Shown here: piece after piece, positions 7,212 to 13,248 of the stretch
How positions within the stretch are numbered: the first letter of the stretch is position 1
Layout of the letters: the number at the start of each line of letters is the position of its first letter
Assembly: GCA_029259935.1 (NCBI GenBank)
Contig: JAJDEH010000155.1
Coordinates: 1-13,248, forward strand
DNA length: 13,248 nucleotides
Reading direction: 5' to 3'
Source: Planctomycetota bacterium
Lineage (GTDB): Bacteria; Planctomycetota; Planctomycetia; Pirellulales; Pirellulaceae
Notes under the pieces: generated by a model
Told to the model about the DNA's origin: nothing
What the model saw: only the letters and a program-made list of their open reading frames with translations
The model's database searches: none
Made by a program: the position numbers and the translations under genes

Positions 7212-8126
7212 TCAGTCATCTTCTTTCTTCGCGGCAGCGCCCGAGACCATTGGCTGCGGCAGATTTTTTCCGGTGCCGCCTTCGGCGTGGTACGGCTGCA
7301 GCGGGCTGAAATCGCCAACGTCCATCTTTTCACGTTTCCAAATTATTTGATCGCCGTGTTTCACTGCCAATCTGGCTGACGACGAGCGGGCCAAGATGTA
7401 ATGCCAAGTCATGTCGCCGCCTTCCTCAACATGGCACTCGATAAATAGAAAAATCTCGGGATTCGTGCCAAACGCAAACAGGAATAACGCACCCTCCACG
7501 ACACCGGCGTCCGCATCTCGATATCGGTACACTGGTTGAGGCAGCAGGCGTAATCTGTAAGTTTGCTCTTCCGCCTCGCCGCGCGGTTTGTAGGTTTCAT
7601 CAGCCGCGAATTGGCGGGCCAATTGTTTCATTTGGCGCTTTCGAATGGCGGCCGCCTTGGCTACCGGCGGATCGCCCGGAATCGGTTGCGACGCCAGCTT
7701 CGCCGCGACGGGCGTCCATCGCCAGCCTTCGGGACTTTCCATGGAAAGCGGCGTGTCGGAAATCGACGTGAATTCATAGAGCCACTTCATTCCGCTTGCC
7801 GAACGTGCAATCCGCGCGATACTGAAAATGGCCCGGGGACGCCCTGTCTTTCCCAAGGCCCACATCGTTCCGTCGGGATAGCCCCGGGCACCGTCGTCGA
7901 AACGAAACAGCGGCTCCCGCACTAGCTCGATCGGCGCTTCCGACTTGTCCATGGCGCGAATCGCGACGGCGGCGATTCGCATTTCTTGCAACCGTTTGGC
8001 GCTGTCGGTCTGTGGCGGATGGTCGCTTGGTTCGTTCTGCGCGGTCACCGCTTGCCCGTGGAGAAGAACGAGGCCGGCGAGCAGGACGACCGCCAACAAG
8101 AGGTTACCGCGACGTGGACGGATCAT
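7212..8126 (-). CDS. Secreted protein of a planctomycete-expanded family, function unknown
   Basis: 304 residues from the ATG at 8126. It begins with a clear signal peptide: MIRPRRG, a hydrophobic LLLAVVLLAGLVLL core, and cleavage near VTAQ. GGGAAG lies about 6 nt upstream. The frame extends to 8231, but that would add an N-terminus reading into the repeat. Recognisable stretches are EPLFRFDDGARGYPDGTMWA then LGKTGRPRAIFSI (71-103), SPEGWRWTPV (131-140), RQFAADETYKP (171-181), YRLRLLPQPVYRYRD (190-204), EGALFLFAFGTNPEIFLFIE (211-230) and WHYILARSSSARLAV (241-255). This order matches a family that I recall as abundant in planctomycetes, without a known activity. No catalytic residues are evident. 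Copies A and B of a palindromic repeat flank the gene. It lies downstream of pgk on the same strand, about 240 bp away and separated from it by copy B. Confidence 0.87.
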   Translation of the reverse strand: MIRPRRGNLLLAVVLLAGLVLLHGQAVTAQNEPSDHPPQTDSAKRLQEMRIAAVAIRAMDKSEAPIELVREPLFRFDDGARGYPDGTMWALGKTGRPRAIFSIARIARSASGMKWLYEFTSISDTPLSMESPEGWRWTPVAAKLASQPIPGDPPVAKAAAIRKRQMKQLARQFAADETYKPRGEAEEQTYRLRLLPQPVYRYRDADAGVVEGALFLFAFGTNPEIFLFIECHVEEGGDMTWHYILARSSSARLAVKHGDQIIWKREKMDVGDFSPLQPYHAEGGTGKNLPQPMVSGAAAKKEDD

Positions 8127-8217
8127 GTTCGCTTCCCGTGCGTGAAGGGGCAAAGGGTGTACTCGCAATGTAGCCATGCACGCAGCGAAAGTAAAGACAT
8201 TTTGTCTTGATTGTAGT

Positions 8218-8330
8218 GTAGGCCGGATCAAGCGAAGCGCCGCGCCGGCAGTTCCCAGTGTTCCCAGAAATCACGACTGCCGGAACGTGGCTGCCGGAAC
8301 GTCGTCGCTTTGCTCCTCGGTCCGGCCTAC
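8218..8330. repeat. Palindromic intergenic repeat, GTAGGCCGGA family, copy B
   Basis: A 113-bp element with ends GTAGGCCGGA (8218-8227) and TCCGGCCTAC (8321-8330), plus the AAGCGAAGCGC and GTCGTCGCTTTGCTCCTCGG arms also found in copy A. It lies between the 3' end of pgk and the secreted-protein gene, so it may separate the two transcripts. It is shorter than copy A because it lacks the 20-bp tandem units. Confidence 0.8.
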
Positions 8331-8364
8331 GCACACGCACGCATTCTCGTTTTTCAGCCGGTCG

Positions 8365-9558
8365 TTAGACGTCGTCCAGGGCGTCGACCGCCGCGAATTT
8401 CTGCCCTTCCAACATGGCCAGGCTGGCTCCGCCGCCCGTGCTGATGTGGGTGACTTGATCCGCGAATCCCAGAAGTTGAATGGCGGCCGCACTGTCGCCT
8501 CCGCCGATGATGCTGGTCGCCTGGCTGTCGGCGATCGCCTGTGCTACCGCCTTGGTGCCGGCATCGAAGGGAGGCATTTCAAAGACGCCCATCGGGCCGT
8601 TCCAGACGACGGTCTTCGCTTTGGCCACTTCTTCGGCGTATTGCTTGGCCGTTTCGGGGCCAATATCCAATCCCTCATAGCCGTCGGGAATCTGGCCGGC
8701 CTGCACCACGACTTTGTTGCAGTCGCCGCGAAAGGCATCGCCGCAATGCGTGTCGACCGGCAGCAACAATTTGCCTTCGCCCGCCACGAGCAGTTCCTTG
8801 GCCAAATCGACTTGATCCCGTTCGACCAGGCTGTTGCCGACCTGTCCGCCGCGAGCGAGCGAAAAGGTGTACGCCATCGCGCCGCCGATCACAATCTTGT
8901 CGCAGATGTCGATCAGATTCTTGATGACGTGGATCTTGTCGGAGACCTTGGCACCGCCCAAGATCGCGACAAAAGGCCGCTTCGCCGCCGAGATAACGCC
9001 ATCCAAATACTCGATTTCCTTAGCGACCAGAAAGCCGACCACTTTGGGTTTATCGCCCATCGCTTGCGGCACGGCCAGCATCGAAGCATCCTTGCGGTGG
9101 CAAGTTCCAAAAGCATCGTTGCAGTAGATGTCGGCCAGCGACGCCAGTTCCGCGGCGAACTGCTGGTCACCTCTCTTTTCGCCTGAGTGAAATCTCAGAT
9201 TTTCTAATACTAAGACACCGCCGTTTGTCAGTGCCGCCGCCTTTGCCTTGGCATCTTTACCCACCGTGTCGGTGGCGAATTTGACTTCGCGGTCTAGCAA
9301 CTGGCCGAGCCTGTGGGCAACGGGACGCAGACTGAGCTTCGCATCGGATGGATTGCCGCCCCCCTTCGGTCGCCCGAGATGGCTCATCAAAATGGCACTT
9401 CCCCCCCGATCCAACACGGATCGAATCGACGGCAAGGCCATCTCAATCCGTCGGTCGTCCGTGATACCGGCGTCGTCGTCGAGGGGAACATTGAGATCCA
9501 AACGCATGAGGACTTTCTTATCCGCGACGTCTACATCGGCGATGGTCTTTTTTGCCAT
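8365..9558 (-). CDS. pgk: Phosphoglycerate kinase
   Basis: 397 residues, the usual length of the bacterial enzyme. It transfers phosphate from 1,3-bisphosphoglycerate to ADP, giving 3-phosphoglycerate and ATP in cytosolic glycolysis, and runs in reverse in gluconeogenesis. All family motifs are present in order: RLDLNVPLD (19-27), DDRRI (34-38), MSHLGRPKG (58-66), [10 protein letters not shown] (118-127), NDAFGTCHR (147-155, where many bacteria have Ala instead of Cys), GGAKVSDKI (201-209), GGAMAYTF (225-232), [11 protein letters not shown] (317-327), GGGDSAAA (352-359) and [13 protein letters not shown] (373-385, where Glu often follows SL). The substrate arginines, and the nucleotide-site Lys, Glu and Asp, are intact. 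No gap or tpi neighbour is in view. The ribosome site is weak (GGAA about 8 nt upstream). A MITE-like element lies about 85 bp upstream. Confidence 0.98.
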   Translation of the reverse strand: MAKKTIADVDVADKKVLMRLDLNVPLDDDAGITDDRRIEMALPSIRSVLDRGGSAILMSHLGRPKGGGNPSDAKLSLRPVAHRLGQLLDREVKFATDTVGKDAKAKAAALTNGGVLVLENLRFHSGEKRGDQQFAAELASLADIYCNDAFGTCHRKDASMLAVPQAMGDKPKVVGFLVAKEIEYLDGVISAAKRPFVAILGGAKVSDKIHVIKNLIDICDKIVIGGAMAYTFSLARGGQVGNSLVERDQVDLAKELLVAGEGKLLLPVDTHCGDAFRGDCNKVVVQAGQIPDGYEGLDIGPETAKQYAEEVAKAKTVVWNGPMGVFEMPPFDAGTKAVAQAIADSQATSIIGGGDSAAAIQLLGFADQVTHISTGGGASLAMLEGQKFAAVDALDDV

Positions 9559-9641
9559 GTTCTATTCCGTGGTTCGTGACTTGATGAAGATCGGCGTCCC
9601 CAGGGCTGGTACTCGTGGAATTCGTGAACAAGTCCATCTAG

Positions 9642-9770
9642 CAGCCTGTTGAAAAACCGAATTGGGTGGCTGGGGTCGAACGAAAGTGAGCCCCCAGAAC
9701 GCGACTTACTGGGGGTTCGCTACGCTCATCCTCAGCCACCCTCTCTAGGTTCGACTTTTTCAATAGGCTG
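9642..9770. mobile_element. MITE-like element with 15-bp inverted ends and CTAG flanks
   Basis: Left end CAGCCTGTTGAAAAA (9642-9656) and right end TTTTTCAATAGGCTG (9756-9770) are inverted repeats with 14 of 15 matches. Both sides carry CTAG (9638-9641 and 9771-9774), which can be a 4-bp target duplication or, since CTAG is palindromic, an extension of the inverted ends. The 129-bp body has no gene. Its centre is a second palindrome: GGGTGGCTG (9664-9672) with CAGCCACCC (9733-9741), and GAGCCCCCAG (9688-9697) with CTGGGGGTTC (9710-9719). Ends in (G)CTGTTGAAAAA are familiar from some insertion sequences, but I cannot name the parent family with confidence and no transposase is present. Confidence 0.75.
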
Positions 9771-9774
9771 CTAG

Positions 9775-10301
9775 GGGGCCGGCGAGCGACCCGACCTAAG
9801 CGGCTGAGGCCAACTTGCATTTCTAAAGTTCTCCGCCAGCCGCCGATTCGTCAAGGACCGTCGGCGCGGACCCTGATTCCGGCGGAGAATCGATGTTCCA
9901 TCGGACGAAGTGTCGCCCAGCCATCGAAGCTCGCCAAGCGGAGTAAACTTGCGAGTGGCGATCTGCCATCAGAAGGGGGCGAATTTACTCACAAATGCCG
10001 GCTGATTGCACGAAAAGTCCGCTCAACTCGTACAGGGTCCGTGCAGAATCGTGATCGGGCTGGGCGGCTGTCGGGCGTATTCGCTGGGAACATTCGGCCG
10101 CCCCTTGCCCGCTGGCTTGTTTGCGCTAAATTTCTAGGCGAAGCGCTGTATTCAGACGTTTCGCTAAGTATACTGACGTGAAGGACGAACGCAGGGGTTG
10201 CCGACGTCTCAATGAAGATTTGAATCCATTCTTCAAGAGCTAATGGCAGGGATGACGCTCATTGGCCGGCTTTTGAGGAGAGGCGCGCAAGGGAATCGAC
10301 T
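9775..10301 (+). other. Gene-free region rich in inverted repeats upstream of the 10302 gene
   Basis: About 530 bp without a convincing reading frame. Successive inverted repeats are: TTCTCCGCC (9829-9837) with GGCGGAGAA (9881-9889), enclosing CGCCGA (9841-9846) with TCGGCG (9861-9866); CGATG-TTC-CATCG (9891-9903); CTCGCCAAG (9930-9938) with CTTGCGAG (9948-9955), one bulged C; TGCACG (10007-10012) with CGTGCA (10040-10045); and CGGGC (10056-10060) plus GGGCGGC (10062-10068) with GCCGCCC (10097-10103) plus GCCCG (10107-10111). These could be a structured leader, a small RNA, or only G+C-rich chance pairing. No motif of tRNA, tmRNA, RNase P RNA, SRP RNA or a known riboswitch was recognised. Confidence 0.4.
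10169..10174 (+). promoter_or_regulatory. Candidate -10 box for the 10302 gene
   Basis: TATACT matches the sigma-70 -10 consensus at five of six positions in an otherwise G+C-rich area. The hexamer 17 bp upstream, CTGTAT, is a poor -35. Transcription would begin near 10181 and leave a leader of about 120 nt. This would place the hairpins of 9829-10111 outside the transcript. Confidence 0.3.
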
Positions 10302-10946
10302 ATGAAATTCGCACTATCAATTGCTGTTCTCGTTCTTATCGCATCGACGAATGTCGCTTCGGCCCAACGGGATTATTCACGCTGGGGCGGTGGTGGCTAT
10401 CATTCCTCGACCGCGGAAGAAGGAATCCAAAGAGGGTTCGCCGACATCGTTCGTTCCGCTGGAATGAAAAACCTGATGGATTCCGAAGCGGCGATCAATT
10501 ACGAAGACGCGCGGAAGAAGTACATCGACAACCGCATGCACTACACACAAACTTACTTTCAAATGCGAGCGGTTAATCGGCAAGCCCGAGCGGCCGAACG
10601 GGGCCCCCGTCCCTCGCAAGAAGATTTGATTCGTTTCGCCGCGAACAAACGTCCCAATCGGCTGGGCAATCGTGAGTTGGATCCGCTTTCCGGCGAGATC
10701 GCCTGGCCCGTGTTGTTGCTGAAGGACGAGTTCGCCGAGGAACGCGAACAGTTGGACGAACTTTATGTCGATCGTGCCGTGAACGGCTCGCTGACCGCCG
10801 ACCAGATCATCGAGGTGGACAACCTTGTCAAAGGGTTGGAAGCCGTCATGAAATACAACATTCGCGAATATTCGCCACAACTATACACCCAGGCAAAGTC
10901 GTTTCTGCGGAGTTTATCTTACGAGTCTTTTCAACGACCTGGATAA
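10302..10946 (+). CDS. Small secreted protein of unknown function
   Basis: 214 residues. The signal peptide covers residues 1-21 (MKFALSIAVLVLIAST core, probable cleavage at ASA-Q). The mature part opens with a glycine-rich RWGGGGYHSSTAEEG segment, then ADIVRSAGMKNLMDSEAAIN (47-66), a charged helical stretch rich in Arg and Ala (68-115, with AARAAERGPRP-like spacing), LDPLSGEIAWPVLLL (126-140) and a second helical part (141-210). This order matches an uncharacterised secreted family that I associate with planctomycetes. No enzyme motif or transmembrane segment follows the signal peptide. AAGGGA lies near the start; a stronger GAGGAGAGG is about 20 nt upstream. The HEAT-repeat gene follows after 160 bp on the same strand, so an operon is possible but not shown. 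A CGCGC-TCCCG-GCGCG hairpin (10992-11006) without a T-run lies between them. Confidence 0.83.
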   Translation: MKFALSIAVLVLIASTNVASAQRDYSRWGGGGYHSSTAEEGIQRGFADIVRSAGMKNLMDSEAAINYEDARKKYIDNRMHYTQTYFQMRAVNRQARAAERGPRPSQEDLIRFAANKRPNRLGNRELDPLSGEIAWPVLLLKDEFAEEREQLDELYVDRAVNGSLTADQIIEVDNLVKGLEAVMKYNIREYSPQLYTQAKSFLRSLSYESFQRPG

Positions 10947-11106
10947 CCGCCCGAAACTTCAAACTGGTTGGACTTAGACCAAGTGACATTTCGCGCTCCC
11001 GGCGCGGAACTACCTATCAAAGCATTGAAGTTTTCCCTGATTCCAGGGACCGGCTCATTGCGAATCTTCATCGTCGACCCATCCGCATAAAGAGACGAGG
11101 TTAGTT

Positions 11107-12876
11107 ATGCGACTGAATCTAACGCTGGCACTTGTTGCAGTGTCACTACTAGCACTGACGGATGCCTTGGCTGCCCAAGAAAAAGCAAGCGTCAAGGAAC
11201 TGATATCGAAAGCCGCCAGCGGCACCAAGAAGTCGCGGATCGAGGCGATCGATGAACTGGGACATCGGGGTGCTGATGCCAATGATGGCGTGGCCACCTT
11301 GACCAAGGCTCTGGGCAACGACGACAAGGATATTCGTTGGCACGCGGCCCGCGCTTTGGGCGGCATCGGTGCCGGCGCGGAACCCGCCGTGGCGGCTCTC
11401 TCCAACGGCCTCACGGACGATACCCCGCAGGTGCGAGCTTACTGCGCCTTCGCTTTGGGACGCATCGGCAAGCCGGCCGAGGCAGCAGTCGATCACTTGG
11501 TCAAAACCGTGTTCGACAAGGATCCGCTTGTACGCCGAGCGACGGTGCGTGCCATTTTGCAAATCAACCCCGACTCCGAAAAGATTCGCCCCCTGTTTCT
11601 CCAGGTTCTCGAGAAAGGCGATAACGAAGTCATCTTGCCCGCCATTGCCACTTTAGCCGAAGAAGGAAAAGCTGCCGTTCCTCGCATGATCAAGGCGTTG
11701 GAAGACGAGCGAGCCTGCTATTGGGCTTGCGTGGTACTCCAAGCCATCGGACCCGACGCGGTCGACGCCGTGCCGGCGATCGCCAAGTACGGGCTGTCCC
11801 ACGACGATCCCGATGTCCGCCTGCAAGCACTGGTGACTTTGGGAACGCTGGGCGAAAGTGCCAAAGCCGCGGCGGACGGAGTCGTCAAGGCCTTTGAAAA
11901 CGATCCCTTCGTCAATGTGCGTTACGCGGCGGCCTACGCCTTGGGACGCATGAAGGTCCAAGGCAAAGGCGAAGAGGCGCTGCGCAAGGCGATGGACGGC
12001 GATGACGAATTCCTGCGTACTATTGCGGCGTGGGCGATCGGACGAGCGAATCCGGACGACCAAAAAGTCGTGAATCGAGCGGTCAGCATTATTCTGGCAT
12101 CCTTCAAGAGCGACAATGTGGATGTCCGTCGCGCGGCGGCCCGGGCGGTCGTCGAGTTTGATGTGGAACCAGCGAAAGTGGCTCCGGCATTGATCGCGGC
12201 TTTGGAAGACGGCGACTCCACCGTTGTCGCCAACGCCATCGAGGCGCTGGCCAACTACGGCGCGGAAGCGCTCGACCACGTCGATGATGCCTTGGACAAC
12301 GAAAAACTTCGGCCGTACGCCATCATGCTGATCACGCGCATGGGTTCCAAGGCCGAGCCGGCCGTTCCCGCGCTCATGAAGCACATCACGGCGGATCCCA
12401 AATCGGACGACGAAGCGATGCTGGTTCGGGAGGTACAATTCGCCTTGGCGGCGATCGGCCCCAAAGCCAAGCCGGCGATGCCCGCATTGGTAAAATCGCT
12501 GTCCTCGGATCGCGACGAGATCCGCGCCAGTGCCGCGTTCGCGTTGGGCAAGATTGGTCCCGACGCTCGGGCCGCGGTACCCGCCTTGCGAAAGAGTTTT
12601 CAGAGCGAAAGCCCGATCGTGAAGTTGGCCAGCATTCGGGCCTTGTTGGAAATTCAGCCCAAGCAACGCAATCGGCTGGCCGTTTCCGCCATCCCGTTAC
12701 TCGTTCAAGCTTTGAAGAGCGAGCAAGAGTTGATTCGCGCCGAAGCCGCCACCGCGCTGGGCGAAATCGGCCGACTGCCACCACCCGTGGCCGCCGCCTT
12801 GAAGAAACTGCTGAACGACGAGAGCGACCTCGTCAAACAAGCAGTTCAAGAAGCTCTTGAAAGAGCCCGAGGATAG
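11107..12876 (+). CDS. Secreted HEAT-repeat protein
   Basis: 589 residues. A signal peptide occupies residues 1-23 (hydrophobic LALVAVSLLALTDA, cleavage near ALA-AQ). The rest is a nearly continuous array of about 14 HEAT (PBS-lyase-like) repeats of 35-40 residues. Examples are DDKDIRWHAARALGGIGAGA then EPAVAAL, DTPQVRAYCAFALGRIGKPA, PFVNVRYAAAYALGRM, DRDEIRASAAFALGKIGPDA then RAAVPAL, and EQELIRAEAATALGEIGR near the C-terminus. A less regular stretch lies around residues 285-430. Such solenoids bind proteins or peptides and have no catalytic centre. The start is supported by GAGG 6 nt upstream. The gene is strongly G+C-rich, unlike the left part of the window. A perfect hairpin follows 10 bp after the stop. 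A role in the periplasm is inferred from the signal peptide; the binding partner is unknown. Confidence 0.92.
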   Translation: MRLNLTLALVAVSLLALTDALAAQEKASVKELISKAASGTKKSRIEAIDELGHRGADANDGVATLTKALGNDDKDIRWHAARALGGIGAGAEPAVAALSNGLTDDTPQVRAYCAFALGRIGKPAEAAVDHLVKTVFDKDPLVRRATVRAILQINPDSEKIRPLFLQVLEKGDNEVILPAIATLAEEGKAAVPRMIKALEDERACYWACVVLQAIGPDAVDAVPAIAKYGLSHDDPDVRLQALVTLGTLGESAKAAADGVVKAFENDPFVNVRYAAAYALGRMKVQGKGEEALRKAMDGDDEFLRTIAAWAIGRANPDDQKVVNRAVSIILASFKSDNVDVRRAAARAVVEFDVEPAKVAPALIAALEDGDSTVVANAIEALANYGAEALDHVDDALDNEKLRPYAIMLITRMGSKAEPAVPALMKHITADPKSDDEAMLVREVQFALAAIGPKAKPAMPALVKSLSSDRDEIRASAAFALGKIGPDARAAVPALRKSFQSESPIVKLASIRALLEIQPKQRNRLAVSAIPLLVQALKSEQELIRAEAATALGEIGRLPPPVAAALKKLLNDESDLVKQAVQEALERARG

Positions 12877-12885
12877 ACGCGAGTT

Positions 12886-12906
12886 CTCCCCCTTGCCAAG
12901 GGGGAG
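12886..12906 (+). terminator. Hairpin after the HEAT-repeat gene, terminator-like
   Basis: CTCCCCCTTG (12886-12895), one base, then CAAGGGGGAG (12897-12906) form a perfect inverted repeat that can fold with a 5-base loop and 8 pairs. It begins about 10 bp after the stop at 12876. There is no following T-run, so it may work with other factors or be a repeat-derived palindrome: TTAGAGGGGGT after it is a common companion in planctomycete repeats. Confidence 0.5.
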
Positions 12907-12940
12907 TTAGAGGGGGTCGAAAAGCGCGCGCTGGAAACGA

Positions 12941-13060
12941 CGGAATGTCGGACGCAGAACGACATTGCCGGCGAGCCTCCAGCGTTAGCTGGGGGGTAAT
13001 TCTGATCCACGCGGCATTTGCCCTATTCGAATAGGCGACCGCCAACCGCCGCATCGTTAC
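12941..13060. repeat. ~120-bp direct repeat, copy 1
   Basis: From CGGAATGTCG to GCATCGTTAC this block is closely repeated at 13128-13248. Internal landmarks are GCCGGCGAGCCTCCAGC, a stem CCTCCAGC/GCTGGGGGG, the perfect 14-bp palindrome CCTATTCGAATAGG (13022-13035) and GGCGACCGCCAACCGCC. A minus-strand reading frame across it resembles the one across copy 2 only because the DNA is repeated. Confidence 0.82.
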
Positions 13061-13127
13061 CCCTCGACTAACGTCAAGGGCTCGCCAGTTTCGCGAAAGC
13101 GCGGGCCGGAATATCGAATATCGAACA

Positions 13128-13248
13128 CGGAATGTCGAACGCAGAAGGCGTGATGCCGGCGAGCCCCCAGCGCCGGCTGGGGGGTAATGCTGACCAACGC
13201 GGCACTTGCCCTATCCAAATAGGCGACCGCCAACCGCCCCATCGTAAC
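13128..13248. repeat. ~120-bp direct repeat, copy 2 (runs to the window edge)
   Basis: It starts CGGAATGTCG and ends ATCGTAAC at the last base, so it may continue outside. It shares with copy 1 the GGCGAGCC.CCAGC..GCTGGGGGGTAAT stem and GGCGACCGCCAACCGCC. The 14-bp palindrome is damaged here (CCTATCCAAATAGG). The 67 bp between the copies include ATATCGAATATCGAA, a short degenerate tandem. No gene is seen in 12877-13248. Confidence 0.82.

Noticed and set aside
8176..9186. 336-codon plus-strand frame opposite pgk
   Set aside because: The minus strand encodes complete phosphoglycerate kinase with all motifs; the plus frame starts inside the repeat and is an antisense shadow.
11653..12666. 337-codon minus-strand frame opposite the HEAT gene
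   Set aside because: The HEAT repeats on the plus strand explain the sequence; G+C-rich repeated codons keep the antisense frame open.
12833..13242. Two minus-strand reading frames (12833-13054 and 13057-13242) with similar RLAVAY..RA.AA...ITPQ starts
   Set aside because: They resemble each other because the DNA is a direct repeat; one runs into the HEAT gene antisense, there is no ribosome site, and the products are low-complexity and Arg-rich. Treated as repeat shadows.

Overview
The window looks like chromosomal DNA of a planctomycete, probably of the Pirellulales type. The reasons are the set of secreted repeat proteins (WD40, PQQ-like propeller, HEAT), the uncharacterised secreted families that I associate with planctomycetes, a short RHS-type ORF, an ABC-2 type permease with the REAxTTPRR N-terminus, and many palindromic intergenic repeats built on GTAGGCCGGA, GGGTGGCTGGGG and GGCGAGCCCCCAGC motifs. 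The taxonomic call is inference from gene families and repeats, not a database result.

Left part (1-4.8 kb): the last codons of a plus-strand gene (to 74), then four minus-strand genes. These are a seven-bladed WD40-like secreted protein (192-1232), a secreted protein of unknown function (1471-2610), a short RHS/YD-repeat ORF with an apparently deleted core (2622-3017), and a PQQ-like beta-propeller protein with two EF-hand-like loops (3139-4764). The RHS ORF and the secreted protein form a tight pair: 11 bp apart, with the Shine-Dalgarno of the second overlapping the stop of the first. This part is visibly more A+T-rich than the rest. In hand counts 1921-1980 has 22 G/C of 60, against 37 of 60 in 12361-12420. 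A 61-bp palindrome lies upstream of the WD40 gene.

Middle part (4.8-9.8 kb): an ABC-2 type permease made of two related halves (5129-7006, plus) with a problematic 5' end, then a planctomycete-type secreted protein (7212-8126, minus) and phosphoglycerate kinase (8365-9558, minus). Two copies of one palindromic repeat (7057-7195 and 8218-8330) flank the secreted protein gene. A 129-bp MITE-like element (9642-9770), with 15-bp inverted ends and CTAG on both sides, sits about 85 bp upstream of pgk.

Right part (9.8-13.2 kb): about 530 bp without a gene but rich in inverted repeats, then two plus-strand genes. One encodes a small secreted protein of unknown function (10302-10946) and the other a secreted protein made of HEAT repeats (11107-12876). 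A strong hairpin follows the HEAT gene, and the window ends in two direct copies of a ~120-bp repeat.

Only pgk has a firm metabolic role. No complete transposase, CRISPR array, rRNA or tRNA was seen, and no defence or biosynthetic system is evident. The most unusual items are the core-deleted RHS ORF and its coupled partner, the 5' frame break of the permease, the structured leader upstream of 10302, and the dense repeat families.
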